From Flammeovirga agarivorans (lineage in GTDB: Bacteria > Bacteroidota > Bacteroidia > Cytophagales > Flammeovirgaceae): 64,000 nucleotides of DNA. The notes beneath the pieces were generated by a model. It did not search any database, had not been told where the DNA came from, and saw nothing but the letters and a program-made list of their open reading frames with translations. Of this stretch, positions 51,730 to 61,230 are shown piece after piece. A program made the position numbers and the translations under genes. Each line of letters opens with the position of its first letter. The stretch's first letter is position 1. Location of the stretch: the NCBI RefSeq assembly GCF_012641475.1, contig NZ_JABAIL010000009.1, positions 124,001 to 188,000 on the forward strand, in the 5' to 3' direction.

Positions 51730-54327
51730 ATGAGCAATTCAATCAAAAGGCTTTTATTTTTTAGTATTCTTGTCGTTGGATTCTACGGCAAGACATCAGC
51801 ACAAGTCAACAAATATATTTTAAATAAAGGATGGGAGTTCAAACAATCAGATAAACAAGATTGGAGAGCAGCTTATGTTCCTGGGTGTGTACACACAGAT
51901 TTATTGAACCACCAATTGATCAAGGATCCCTACTTTGGTGAAAACGAAAAGAAAGTACAATGGATCGATAAGAAAGATTGGGAGTACAAGACAACTTTCA
52001 CAGTAAATTCTATCGAAGACCAAAAGCAGCAACTAGTGTTTGAAGGGTTAGATACTTATGCTGATGTTTACTTAAATGATAAGAAGATATTGACAGCAGA
52101 CAATATGTTCAGATCTTGGACAGTAGACGTAACTGGAAAACTTAAAAAGGGAGCAAACGAACTAAAAGTTTATTTCCACAGTCCAATCAAAACCGCTGAA
52201 CCACTTTGGGATGCTGTAGGATATCCACTTTATGCTATCAATGATGATGCAAAGACTGGAAATACAGGAGAAAGAAAATTGTCTGTGATGACAAGAAAGG
52301 CAGGTTACCACTATGGATGGGATTGGGGCCCTCGTTTGGTAACTTCTGGTATCTACCGTCCAATTTACCTAAAAACATGGAATACGGTATCAGTAGATAA
52401 TATCCGTTATCAGCAAAAGAATATTTCTGAAAAAAATGTAGATATCCTTACTACGGTTCAACTTAATGTATTAGAAAATACTAATGTTACTATTGATGTG
52501 TTAGATGCTCAATCAGGTAAAAAGTATACTTCTAAAGTAGTGAAAGTTAAGAAAGGAGATGCTGCTCAAGAGTTAGCTTTCAATATCAAAAAGCCAAAGT
52601 TATGGTGGACAAATGGTTTGGGTGATCAGCATTTATACCCTATGAAAGTTGTGATCAAACAAGGGGATAAAATTTTAGATGAGAACGTTCAAAACATTGG
52701 TATTCGTACTGTAAACCTAATCACTGAAAAAGACGATATCGGTGAAAGTTTCAAAATCAGATTAAACGGCCATGATGTATTTATGAAAGGAACAAATTAC
52801 ATTCCTGGAGATATGTTCTTAGACCGAGTTTCTGATGAAAAAATGGAAGAAACGATCAAAGCATGTGCAGAAGCAAACATGAACATGATTCGTGTTTGGG
52901 GTGGAGGAACTTACGAAAAAGACTTATTCTATGATCTATGTGATAAGTACGGCTTATTGGTATGGCAAGACTTCATGTTCGCTTGTAGTTTATATCCAGG
53001 CGATGAGAAGTTTGTGGAAAACGTAAAGGCAGAGGTAAAAGATAACGTTATCCGCTTAAGAAATCACCCTTCGTTAGCGATGTGGTGTGGTAATAATGAA
53101 ATTGAATGGGCTTGGTTCGGTTGGGGTATCCAAAAGCAAATGAACTGGTCTGAAGCAGATTCAACAAAAATCATCAATGATTACTTTAGATTGTTTACCA
53201 AAGAAATTCCAGATGTCTTACATCAATTTGATGACAAAGATTACTGGGCTTCTTCACCTTACTTTAGAAAGTATGGAGATCATTTAGAGACAAAAGGTGA
53301 CCGTCACCTTTGGGATGTATGGAAAGGACCAAAATCATGGGACTACTATAAATCGCATGTACCAAGATTTATGAGTGAATACGGATACCAATCTTATCCT
53401 GAAGTAGAAGTGATGGCAAAATATGTTGCAAAAGACGAGCTAAATCTTTGGTCGAAAGGGATGAGAAATCATCAGAAAGCGAAGTTTGGTAATAAGAGAA
53501 TTATGAAAAACGTAACCAAAGAATTTGATGTCAACGGAAAGAACTTTGAAAAAGTAGTTTATGCATCTCAACTGTATCAAGCATATGATCTAAAGTTTGC
53601 GATTGAAACACACCGAAGAAAAATGCCTCACTGTATGGGTTCTCTATACTGGCAGGTAAATGACTGTTGGCCAGTAGCTTCATGGGCAAGTATCGATTAT
53701 CTAGGTAACTGGAAGGCATCACATTATAGAATTCAAGAAGCTTATCAACCGGTGATTAGTTCAGTATCTTTTGATGATGAAACTTTCAATGTATACGTAG
53801 TTTCAGATCTTCTAAAAGAGATGAAAGCAACTTTGAAAGTGGAAGTAATGGATCTGAGTGGTCAGGTAGTAAAAACATCAACAGAAAATATAAAAGTGGC
53901 TCCAAACACATCTGATATTTATGCAAAAATTGCGGCTTCAGATATCAAGGTAGAGCAAAATAACTTAGTGGTAGTAACAACGATTATTGCTAAGAATGAA
54001 GTAATTGATCAAAACGAATTCTTCTTAGCTAAAAACAAAGACCTTACTTTATCAACCGATTATCAGTTGACAAAAAATGTTATAGCTCAGAAAGATGGTT
54101 CTTATATCATTGAGTTAACAACAGACAAAGTACTTAGAGGTGTTAAAATTTCTGCCTCAGTAGAAGGTGGAAAATGGACTGATAATTACTTTGATCTATT
54201 ACCAGGAAATAAAAAAGTGATTGTGTGGCAACCTGTGGACAAAAATATGGATAAGGTGAACTTTAAAGTACAGACGTTAAACAAGGTACTTAAAGATCAA
54301 CCTGCTGAAGTATTAAGTCAACTTTAA
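51730..54327 (+). CDS. GH2 beta-mannosidase-like glycoside hydrolase
   Basis: An 865-residue GH2 enzyme with signal peptide (start at 51730, MSNSIKRLLFFSILVVGFYG). Domain order: sugar-binding jelly roll (about 30-210), Ig-like (about 215-335), TIM barrel (about 340-640) and C-terminal sandwiches. Predicted acid/base Glu457 in WCGNNEIEW and nucleophile Glu550 in FMSEYGYQSYP match the beta-mannosidase branch (GNNE). The N-terminal ADVYLNDKKILTADNMFRSW and KAGYHYGWDWGPRLVTSGIY are also characteristic. It heads an operon with three sulfatases, so the substrate is probably a sulfated, beta-mannose- or related-sugar-containing glycan. The sugar is inferred from the family. Confidence 0.9.
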   Translation: MSNSIKRLLFFSILVVGFYGKTSAQVNKYILNKGWEFKQSDKQDWRAAYVPGCVHTDLLNHQLIKDPYFGENEKKVQWIDKKDWEYKTTFTVNSIEDQKQQLVFEGLDTYADVYLNDKKILTADNMFRSWTVDVTGKLKKGANELKVYFHSPIKTAEPLWDAVGYPLYAINDDAKTGNTGERKLSVMTRKAGYHYGWDWGPRLVTSGIYRPIYLKTWNTVSVDNIRYQQKNISEKNVDILTTVQLNVLENTNVTIDVLDAQSGKKYTSKVVKVKKGDAAQELAFNIKKPKLWWTNGLGDQHLYPMKVVIKQGDKILDENVQNIGIRTVNLITEKDDIGESFKIRLNGHDVFMKGTNYIPGDMFLDRVSDEKMEETIKACAEANMNMIRVWGGGTYEKDLFYDLCDKYGLLVWQDFMFACSLYPGDEKFVENVKAEVKDNVIRLRNHPSLAMWCGNNEIEWAWFGWGIQKQMNWSEADSTKIINDYFRLFTKEIPDVLHQFDDKDYWASSPYFRKYGDHLETKGDRHLWDVWKGPKSWDYYKSHVPRFMSEYGYQSYPEVEVMAKYVAKDELNLWSKGMRNHQKAKFGNKRIMKNVTKEFDVNGKNFEKVVYASQLYQAYDLKFAIETHRRKMPHCMGSLYWQVNDCWPVASWASIDYLGNWKASHYRIQEAYQPVISSVSFDDETFNVYVVSDLLKEMKATLKVEVMDLSGQVVKTSTENIKVAPNTSDIYAKIAASDIKVEQNNLVVVTTIIAKNEVIDQNEFFLAKNKDLTLSTDYQLTKNVIAQKDGSYIIELTTDKVLRGVKISASVEGGKWTDNYFDLLPGNKKVIVWQPVDKNMDKVNFKVQTLNKVLKDQPAEVLSQL

Positions 54328-54341
54328 TTTTAAGCATAAGC

Positions 54342-54388
54342 GATATAGGGCAGCAAGTGACTACTTATATATTAATGCTGCCCATATC
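54342..54388 (+). terminator. Hairpin between GH2 and sulfatase B genes
   Basis: GATATAGGGCAGCA pairs with TGCTGCCCATATC with a one-base bulge around a loop of about 20 bases. There is no long T-run, so transcription may continue into the sulfatases; the hairpin may set relative mRNA levels. Confidence 0.55.
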
Positions 54389-54406
54389 TCTTTAAACTTC
54401 AAGAAA

Positions 54407-56158
54407 ATGAAACGATTATTAGCTTTTTATTTAATTCTTTCCTCCTTTGCTGTATTTGGTCAAAGTAGACCAAATGTAGTATTCATTCTTACAGACGACC
54501 AAGGTTATGGTGATCTTGGTGTAACAGGGAACCCTCATATCTCTACACCTAACATTGATAAGTTGGCCAATGAGAATATCACTTTAGATCATTTCTTAGT
54601 GAATGCTGTATGTGCTCCAACTAGAGCAAGTTTACTTACAGGTAGGTACAATTTAGCTACTGGCGTAAATTGGGTAACGAGAAGAAAAGAGGTAATGAAC
54701 GCTGATGAAGTAACATTAGCTGAATTATTTAAAAGTAATAACTACAAAACAGGCCTATTTGGAAAATGGCACAATGGGTCTACTTATCCACATAATCCTG
54801 TAGGACAAGGTTTTGAGACGTTTTTTGGGTTCTGTGCAGGTCATTGGAACAATTATTTTGATACAGAATTAGAAAATGAAAAGGGTGAGTTTGTCAAGAC
54901 AGAAGGTTATATCACAGATGTTTTAACAGACCATGCCATCGATTTTATTAAAGAAAACAAAGACGAGAACTTCTTCTGTTTTGTACCATATAATGCACCT
55001 CACGCACCATTCCAAGTAGGTGATGAGTACTATGAAAAGTATGAAAAGATGGGACTTGATGAAAGAACTGCTGCAGTCTACGGAATGTGTGAAAATATTG
55101 ATGATAATGTCGGTAGATTGATTGCGACATTAAAAGAAGAAGGTTTATGGGACAATACGATTTTCATTTATTCATCAGATAACGGACCTAATGGAGAGCG
55201 TTATAATGCACAGATGAAAGGAAAAAAGGCGACAGTTCACGAAGGAGGAGTAAGAGTTCCTATGTTCATTAAAGCACCAAATTATCATGTGACTAAAGTA
55301 GAAGAATTAACAGCTCATATTGATATTTTCCCTACTTTAGCTGAACTATGTGATATAGAAGTTCCTGATTCAATCCAACTGCATGGTAAAAGCATTTTGC
55401 CATTATTAGATGGAAAAAATAAGCAATGGGAAGACAGAGTTATTTATACTCATAACCAACCTTGGAAATTTGAAGAGACTCCAGCTGCAGCAGTAAGATC
55501 GGAACAATATAGATTAGTGATGAGCAAGGAAAACGACACTACTTTATATGACATGAATGTCGATCCTTCTCAACTCCATGACCTTAGTGCATCTAACGCT
55601 GAAGTAGTCAATAAAATGACATCAGATTATCACCGATGGTTTATGGATATTACGAACGGAGGGAAAGAACCAGCCGCCGAGCGTATTCAAATAGGACACA
55701 AAGAAGCACCAAAAACGGTATTAACAGCAGTGGATGGGAATACTAAAAATAAGGTGAGATATGAAGGTAAAGGCTGGTCTAATGAATGGGCAAAGAACTT
55801 CAAGAATAAAAAAGGTGTCATCCAATGGGATGTGAAAATAGTAGAAGATGGTGAGTATAACTTTGACATGTTATATAGCTGTTCTGAAGAATATATTGGC
55901 TTTAACATTATGATTGAAGTGGGTGAAAAAGTCATTACCAAAAAGATGTCAAAACCATTTGAAACAAAACAGTTGGTAAGCCCTGATAGAGAAGCAAGAA
56001 CAGAAGTGCATGAGTTTACTTGGGGAACGATGCAAATGGGTAAATTATTCTTAAAGAAAGGAAAATATAAAGTGAAGGTAAGAGTCAATAACGAGATTAA
56101 CCCTTCAAATAATTTTAGACTTAAAGAACTAGTGGTCAATAGCACACAACAATCATAA
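54407..56158 (+). CDS. S1-family sulfatase B with C-terminal accessory domain
   Basis: A 583-residue sulfatase (signal MKRLLAFYLILSSFAVFGQ). FILTDDQGYGDLGVTG binds the metal, Cys69 in VCAPTRASLLTGRYN is the formylglycine precursor, and GKWHNGS and FIYSSDNGPNG complete the site. Residues about 470-583 form an extra beta-rich domain (KVRYEGKGWSNEWAKNFKNK ... KKGKYKVKVRVNNEINPSNN) resembling an accessory carbohydrate-binding or sandwich module; many S1 enzymes lack it. Part of the GH2/sulfatase operon, with the next gene starting immediately after its stop. Confidence 0.95.
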   Translation: MKRLLAFYLILSSFAVFGQSRPNVVFILTDDQGYGDLGVTGNPHISTPNIDKLANENITLDHFLVNAVCAPTRASLLTGRYNLATGVNWVTRRKEVMNADEVTLAELFKSNNYKTGLFGKWHNGSTYPHNPVGQGFETFFGFCAGHWNNYFDTELENEKGEFVKTEGYITDVLTDHAIDFIKENKDENFFCFVPYNAPHAPFQVGDEYYEKYEKMGLDERTAAVYGMCENIDDNVGRLIATLKEEGLWDNTIFIYSSDNGPNGERYNAQMKGKKATVHEGGVRVPMFIKAPNYHVTKVEELTAHIDIFPTLAELCDIEVPDSIQLHGKSILPLLDGKNKQWEDRVIYTHNQPWKFEETPAAAVRSEQYRLVMSKENDTTLYDMNVDPSQLHDLSASNAEVVNKMTSDYHRWFMDITNGGKEPAAERIQIGHKEAPKTVLTAVDGNTKNKVRYEGKGWSNEWAKNFKNKKGVIQWDVKIVEDGEYNFDMLYSCSEEYIGFNIMIEVGEKVITKKMSKPFETKQLVSPDREARTEVHEFTWGTMQMGKLFLKKGKYKVKVRVNNEINPSNNFRLKELVVNSTQQS

Positions 56159-57532
56159 ATGAAAGAAATGAAAACAAAATTATTACTTGTCTTAGGCCTT
56201 ATAATTGGGAGCTTGTTCTCAATCCAGGCACAAGACCGATCAAAAACACCAAATATCATTATCATTTATATGGATGATATGGGTTATGCAGATTTAGGTT
56301 GCTATGAAGGCTCCCTAAATGCTACTCCAGCTATTGATAAAATGGCTTCAGAAGGAACTATTTTTACTAGTTTTTATGCGGGTTCAAACATCTGTTCTCC
56401 CTCAAGAGCTGCGCTTCTTACAGGGATGTACCCACCAAGAGCAAGTGTTCCTAGAGTATACTTAGATACACCAAAAGGGATAAATTATGAGCTAACAACA
56501 CTGGCAGAATTATTAAAGACAAAAGATTATGCAACAGCATTAATCGGGAAATGGCACTTGGGGTATCATGATGAATTTCTTCCATTAAATCATGGGTTTG
56601 ATACCTTCTATGGTTTACCTCACTCTCATGACCTGAAGGTAAATGGTGAACTTCCGTTCTATGAAAATGAGAAAATCATTGAACGTAATCCTGATCCGGC
56701 ACAATTAACAACTCGATATACGGAAAAAGCTGTAGAATATATCAAAAAAAATAAAGATAAACCATTCTTTTTGTATCTTGCACACAACATGCCTCACACC
56801 CCATTAGCAGTATCTTCTAAATTTGAAGGTAAGTCAGAAAATGGACTATATGGTGATGTGATCATGGAAATTGACTGGTCTGTTAATCAGGTACTTGAAG
56901 AAGTGAAAAAACAAGGGCTTGAAGAAAATACGCTAATAATAGTATCTTCGGATAACGGTCCATCTTTGAAGCAAGGCAATCATGCTGGTAACGCAGGAAT
57001 TTTTAGAGAAGGTAAAGGAACTACCTTTGAAGGAGGACATAGAGTCCCCGGAATTTTTTACATGCCTGGTACTGTTAAACAGCAGATTGTAACAGATATG
57101 ACTTCTCAGATTGACATCTTTCCAACAATTGCAGCAATGGTACAAGCGGAACTACCAGAGTATAAAATTGATGGTGTAAATATGTTGTCCACCTTGAAGG
57201 AAGGCGAGACTTCACCTAGAAGGGAGTTCTTTTATTTTCAGGGTAAGACGGTAGAAGCGTATAGAAAAGGAAATATTAAGATTCACAAACTTCATAAATA
57301 CAGAAGTTCATACCCTGAAAATGTGGTGATAAATGGTGAATCAGGTAAATTGAAGGTATTTAAAAAAGAATTGGAAGCGTCAGTTTTTAATTTGGATAAA
57401 GATCCTTCTGAAAAAGAAAACATTATAAATAAAAAGGAAGAAACTTATCAGAAATATCTGAAGAGAATGAAATCCTTTAACAAGAAATTAAATACTAACA
57501 AGTTCGAACCAGAACTCAAAGAGACTAAATAA
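56159..57532 (+). CDS. S1-family sulfatase C
   Basis: A 457-residue sulfatase whose ATG follows the previous stop codon directly (TAA-ATG); a second ATG at 56168 gives the cleaner signal peptide (MKTKLLLVLGLIIGSLFSIQ) and may be the true start. IIIYMDDMGYADLGCYEG, Cys79 in ICSPSRAALLTGMYP (numbered from 56159), GKWHLGY and IIVSSDNGPSL are intact. The different active-site surroundings from sulfatases A, B and D suggest another regiospecificity. Tightly coupled in the operon. Confidence 0.95.
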   Translation: MKEMKTKLLLVLGLIIGSLFSIQAQDRSKTPNIIIIYMDDMGYADLGCYEGSLNATPAIDKMASEGTIFTSFYAGSNICSPSRAALLTGMYPPRASVPRVYLDTPKGINYELTTLAELLKTKDYATALIGKWHLGYHDEFLPLNHGFDTFYGLPHSHDLKVNGELPFYENEKIIERNPDPAQLTTRYTEKAVEYIKKNKDKPFFLYLAHNMPHTPLAVSSKFEGKSENGLYGDVIMEIDWSVNQVLEEVKKQGLEENTLIIVSSDNGPSLKQGNHAGNAGIFREGKGTTFEGGHRVPGIFYMPGTVKQQIVTDMTSQIDIFPTIAAMVQAELPEYKIDGVNMLSTLKEGETSPRREFFYFQGKTVEAYRKGNIKIHKLHKYRSSYPENVVINGESGKLKVFKKELEASVFNLDKDPSEKENIINKKEETYQKYLKRMKSFNKKLNTNKFEPELKETK

Positions 57533-57541
57533 TAAGCAACG

Positions 57542-58891
57542 ATGAAAAAACTTCTCAAAATATTCATTTCGATCTCGTTGTGCATCTTAGCTTTTGGCGT
57601 AAAAGCACAGGAGAAAAAGAACGTTATACTTATTCTAATAGATGATATTGGTGCTGAGGCCGTTGGTTGTTACGGTACTGATGACTATAAAACACCGAAC
57701 ATCGATCAACTTGCAGCATCTGGGATTAAATTCGAAAATGCACATGCGACACCAATTTGTACTCCTTCGAGAGTGAAAATTATGTCTGGAAAATACAATT
57801 CTCACAATTACGAGAGATTTGGTTACCTACCGCAGCATGTTGAAACATTTGCCAATGCAGTAAAGAAAGAAGGCTATACGACGGCGATCGCTGGTAAGTG
57901 GCAACTGAGCTACAACAGAGATAAAGAGCAAGCCTTACAAGATCCATATCATTTCGGATTTGATGAATATTGTCTTTGGAATGTTGTGGAAAAAGGACAA
58001 GCAAGATTTAAAAATGCGGTCTTAACACAAAATGGGAAACAACTTCCAAATAAGGATATCTATGGTCCTGATGTAATCAATGGGTTCGTCAATAGTTTTG
58101 TGAAAAAGAATAAGAAAAAACCATTCTTTGTTTACTACACTATGATGTTAACACATGATCCATTCCAACCAGTTCCAGGAATGGCTGAGTACGATACATT
58201 AAAAGATCTTTCACTAAACGATCCAAAGTACTTCCAAAGTAATGTAGAATACATGGATAAAATGATTGGTCAGATTGTAAAGAACTTGGAAAAGAACAAG
58301 ATCAGAGAAAATACGGTCATCATGTTGATTGGAGATAACGGTACGTCTTCAAAAGTAGTGACTAATTGGCAAGGCCAACAAATCAAAGGAGGGAAAGGAA
58401 AGTCGTTAACGACAGGGTCTCATGTTCCATTTGTTGCCAATTGCCCAGGGTATATCCAACCTAATGTCAATACCAATCTTGTAGATCTAACAGATTTCTA
58501 TCCTACATTAATGGACATCACTGGAGCAAAAATGCCAGATACTAAATTAAATGGAATTAGCTTCCATGATCAGTTGATTGGTAAAGAGCCTACAGAAATA
58601 AGAGACTTTGTTTTTATCAGTTATTTCGGAAAGAAAACATATCCTGTAAAGCAATACGCTTTCAATACAAAATATAAATACTACTCGACTGGCGAATTCT
58701 ATAACACAAAGAAAGATCCTGCAGAAAAGAAAAAATTAGATGTGTTGGCTTTGTCCTCAAAGGAGCAGAAACAATACGATTTCTTGAAAGCTAAAGTTGA
58801 AGAACTAAAGAAGCCTGGAGACTTTACCAAAAAGAAGAAGAAAAAGAAAGGAAAGGGTAAAGGGATAGGCCAGAAAAAACAATTGAAATAA
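57542..58891 (+). CDS. S1-family sulfatase D with lysine-rich tail
   Basis: A 449-residue sulfatase (signal MKKLLKIFISISLCILAFGVKAQ). VILILIDDIGAEAVGCYGTD, Cys73 in ICTPSRVKIMSGKYN, a GKWQLSY motif (Gln where the others have His) and VIMLIGDNGT are present. The last 20 residues are very lysine-rich (TKKKKKKKGKGKGIGQKKQL), unlike the other sulfatases; such a tail could hold the enzyme on an anionic glycan. Nine bases separate it from sulfatase C. The His-to-Gln change is a point to note for activity. Confidence 0.92.
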   Translation: MKKLLKIFISISLCILAFGVKAQEKKNVILILIDDIGAEAVGCYGTDDYKTPNIDQLAASGIKFENAHATPICTPSRVKIMSGKYNSHNYERFGYLPQHVETFANAVKKEGYTTAIAGKWQLSYNRDKEQALQDPYHFGFDEYCLWNVVEKGQARFKNAVLTQNGKQLPNKDIYGPDVINGFVNSFVKKNKKKPFFVYYTMMLTHDPFQPVPGMAEYDTLKDLSLNDPKYFQSNVEYMDKMIGQIVKNLEKNKIRENTVIMLIGDNGTSSKVVTNWQGQQIKGGKGKSLTTGSHVPFVANCPGYIQPNVNTNLVDLTDFYPTLMDITGAKMPDTKLNGISFHDQLIGKEPTEIRDFVFISYFGKKTYPVKQYAFNTKYKYYSTGEFYNTKKDPAEKKKLDVLALSSKEQKQYDFLKAKVEELKKPGDFTKKKKKKKGKGKGIGQKKQLK

Positions 58892-58903
58892 GGATCATTG
58901 TAC

Positions 58904-58938
58904 ACCTCCCCATGTATTCGTTTTGAATTTGGGGAGGT
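58904..58938 (+). repeat. Hairpin between sulfatase D and the GH42-like gene
   Basis: ACCTCCCCA and TGGGGAGGT form a perfect 9-bp GC-rich stem (unusual in this AT-rich DNA) with a 17-base loop. No T-run follows, so RNA processing or stability control fits better than termination. Confidence 0.6.
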
Positions 58939-58963
58939 ATCAAAACTATCTAATGTAAATGAA

Positions 58964-61195
58964 ATGAAGTTATTTTATCTACTAATTTTTTTAATTCTAT
59001 CTAACTTCCTACAAGCTCAAGTACGACCTACAACCATTGGGAAAATTGGAGACAAACCAGTGGTGTTAAGGGATGGTGATCCTATTCTTTTTAAAGGAAT
59101 ACAATATTGGGGATTAGACGATTGGAATACTGGGTATTGGGAGGAAGATATCAAAAATATCAAGAAGCTGGGTTTAAATGGTGTCCGTTTAAACATTGCT
59201 TGGGATCATATTGAAGCTCAAGAAGGGGTATTCACTTTTGATCAATTGGATGGACTTCTAGATCTTTTAGAAAAGAATGATTTAACTGTTGTACTTCAGT
59301 TTAACCAATCAGCACATGAGTGGAAACCAAGTTGGTTTGAACAAAAATATTCAAGCAAAGAATTACTAGTAAAGGATGTTGTTGGTAAACATCAATACGG
59401 AAGGTTGTCTTTCTCATCTGTTCCTTATAAAAAGCACTATTATAATTATGTTCGTAATACGGTTGCCCATGTCAAAAACCGTTCTTCTATAATTGCGTAC
59501 TCTGTTTATACTGAACCACACTTTGCTGATAAAGAACAATGGTTGGATTATAATAAATACAATAGACAAGGTTTTAGAACTTGGATAAAAACAAGATATG
59601 AGTCGATTGATCAGTTAAATGAAGCTTGGAATACCACTTTTGGGAGTTTTGATAAAGTAGAGCCTTACAAAAAAACTCCAGAAAGTGACTGGACCCAAAT
59701 GCCAGATAGTGAAAGAAAACATTTTGCCGATTGGAATTTATGGAATTGTGTAGCAAAAGCGGACTTTATCAGTGGACTAATCTCAGACTGTAAAAAGATT
59801 GATAAGAACCATTTATTCACCCAGAACATGATGTGGAAATGGTCTGGAAAATATGGTGTAAATGTAGCCTTAGATCCCGAGATCAATTATGATTATGCCG
59901 ATATCATTGGAATCAATGTTTATCCTTATCCTAAAAATGCTTACAAAGTAGGAGCTTCTGTCAATTTTATTCGTTCAATGTTTCAAAATGAGAAACCTGT
60001 TTGGTTAGGTGAATTTAGTATCAAAAGTGGTAACCCAACAGAGGAGGATTTATCGGATATGTTGAGTGGTGCCTTTGAAGTAGGGTGTACTGGTTTTGTC
60101 TATTTTACTTATAATGGGCAGGCAGAAAAAGGTGGAGAAGAATATGGTATTGAGCATTACGGAGTATTGGACCGAAATAGAAAAAAGAAAGATGCTTTCT
60201 ATGAGCTACAAAACTATATGAAGACTGAAGTCGAAGGGAATGAGGATGAAATATTAAATGCTCCATTACCCGAACCGATGTTAAACGTCTTGTGGCCTCA
60301 GATGAATAAAATATATACTTACTTACAGGAAGATTTTAACTTAAACCTTTATGTTTCGGCGTTTAACTATGGAAATATAGATAACGATTTACCTGTTAAT
60401 GTCATTACTGAAAAGCAATTAATTAATGGAGATTATGATAAGTCCCTGCCACTTTTAGTTCCTCCGATGCCGATGACGCACAAAAAAGTAGGAAACACAT
60501 TAAAAAAACATATCAAGAACGATGGCTTACATGTTTTTGTAGCGGGTAGGTTCAATCAGTATACATTTAGTAATCAACAAGAGGTCCAAAACAAAGGTGT
60601 AAGAAGATTAGATAGCAATTTAGGTTTGGCTTTCCAGACATTAGTAGAGGGAACAAATAAACATAAATTGACCTTCCAAAAAGACTTTTATTCCATTAGA
60701 GCAAAGAGTTCTTATACACCTAAAAATGATCAGATATCACTATCGCCAACAGATGATTTAGAAGTTTTAGCCACTTGGGATAACGGAGGAATTGCTATTG
60801 GTATTCAGACACTAGGTCAAGGTGATATTTTTTACATTGGAAGTCATTACTTCAACCTATTAGATGTAGGGAGTAACAAAAGAGCATTTAATGCTAGTAT
60901 TCTTAAGTCTTATTACGAATACACTAAAGCAAGAGATCAAGTCACATCTATAGATAAATTCAAGAAAAAGAAGAAAAAAAAAAGACTAATCAGACTTTAC
61001 GATAAGAAATATAAGGTCGAAATAAGCGGAAAATATACTTATCAGGTCATGACCTACGAAGGTAGGATGTTTCAAGCTGAAGATGTTCCTCAACAAGATC
61101 CCATCATAGACTTGCATGACCTGCCCTCCGGGGAATTTATTATCAAAATAAAAGCTTCATCTGATCATCAAACGGATATCATAGTGATTCCATAA
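58964..61195 (+). CDS. GH42-like clan GH-A glycoside hydrolase
   Basis: A 743-residue enzyme; I start at 58964 (MKLFYLLIFLILSNFLQAQ), which gives a signal peptide. The barrel (about 30-420) has GLNGVRLNIAWDHIEAQEGV, FTFDQLDGLLDLLEKNDLTV, predicted acid/base Glu184 in YSVYTEPHFAD and nucleophile Glu350 in PVWLGEFSI. This resembles GH42 and its offshoots such as GH167 or GH164, but the exact family needs a profile search. Residues about 440-640 look like a glutamine-amidotransferase-type trimerisation domain, and a short C-terminal domain follows. A polylysine stretch (KFKKKKKKKRLIRLY, near 666-680) is odd. Last enzyme before the next susC. Confidence 0.82.
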   Translation: MKLFYLLIFLILSNFLQAQVRPTTIGKIGDKPVVLRDGDPILFKGIQYWGLDDWNTGYWEEDIKNIKKLGLNGVRLNIAWDHIEAQEGVFTFDQLDGLLDLLEKNDLTVVLQFNQSAHEWKPSWFEQKYSSKELLVKDVVGKHQYGRLSFSSVPYKKHYYNYVRNTVAHVKNRSSIIAYSVYTEPHFADKEQWLDYNKYNRQGFRTWIKTRYESIDQLNEAWNTTFGSFDKVEPYKKTPESDWTQMPDSERKHFADWNLWNCVAKADFISGLISDCKKIDKNHLFTQNMMWKWSGKYGVNVALDPEINYDYADIIGINVYPYPKNAYKVGASVNFIRSMFQNEKPVWLGEFSIKSGNPTEEDLSDMLSGAFEVGCTGFVYFTYNGQAEKGGEEYGIEHYGVLDRNRKKKDAFYELQNYMKTEVEGNEDEILNAPLPEPMLNVLWPQMNKIYTYLQEDFNLNLYVSAFNYGNIDNDLPVNVITEKQLINGDYDKSLPLLVPPMPMTHKKVGNTLKKHIKNDGLHVFVAGRFNQYTFSNQQEVQNKGVRRLDSNLGLAFQTLVEGTNKHKLTFQKDFYSIRAKSSYTPKNDQISLSPTDDLEVLATWDNGGIAIGIQTLGQGDIFYIGSHYFNLLDVGSNKRAFNASILKSYYEYTKARDQVTSIDKFKKKKKKKRLIRLYDKKYKVEISGKYTYQVMTYEGRMFQAEDVPQQDPIIDLHDLPSGEFIIKIKASSDHQTDIIVIP

Positions 61196-61230
61196 AGAAA
61201 TAAATATTGGACTTCTGATTTTATAATGAA

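Noticed and set aside
55687-56265. 192-codon frame on the minus strand opposite sulfatases B and C
   Set aside because: It is antisense to two well-supported sulfatase genes and has no family features; it mirrors their codon use.
58800-58891. Frameshift at the A-rich end of sulfatase D
   Set aside because: The lysine-rich tail follows a complete sulfatase domain and ends in a proper stop; a sequencing indel cannot be excluded, but no alternative frame gives a better end.
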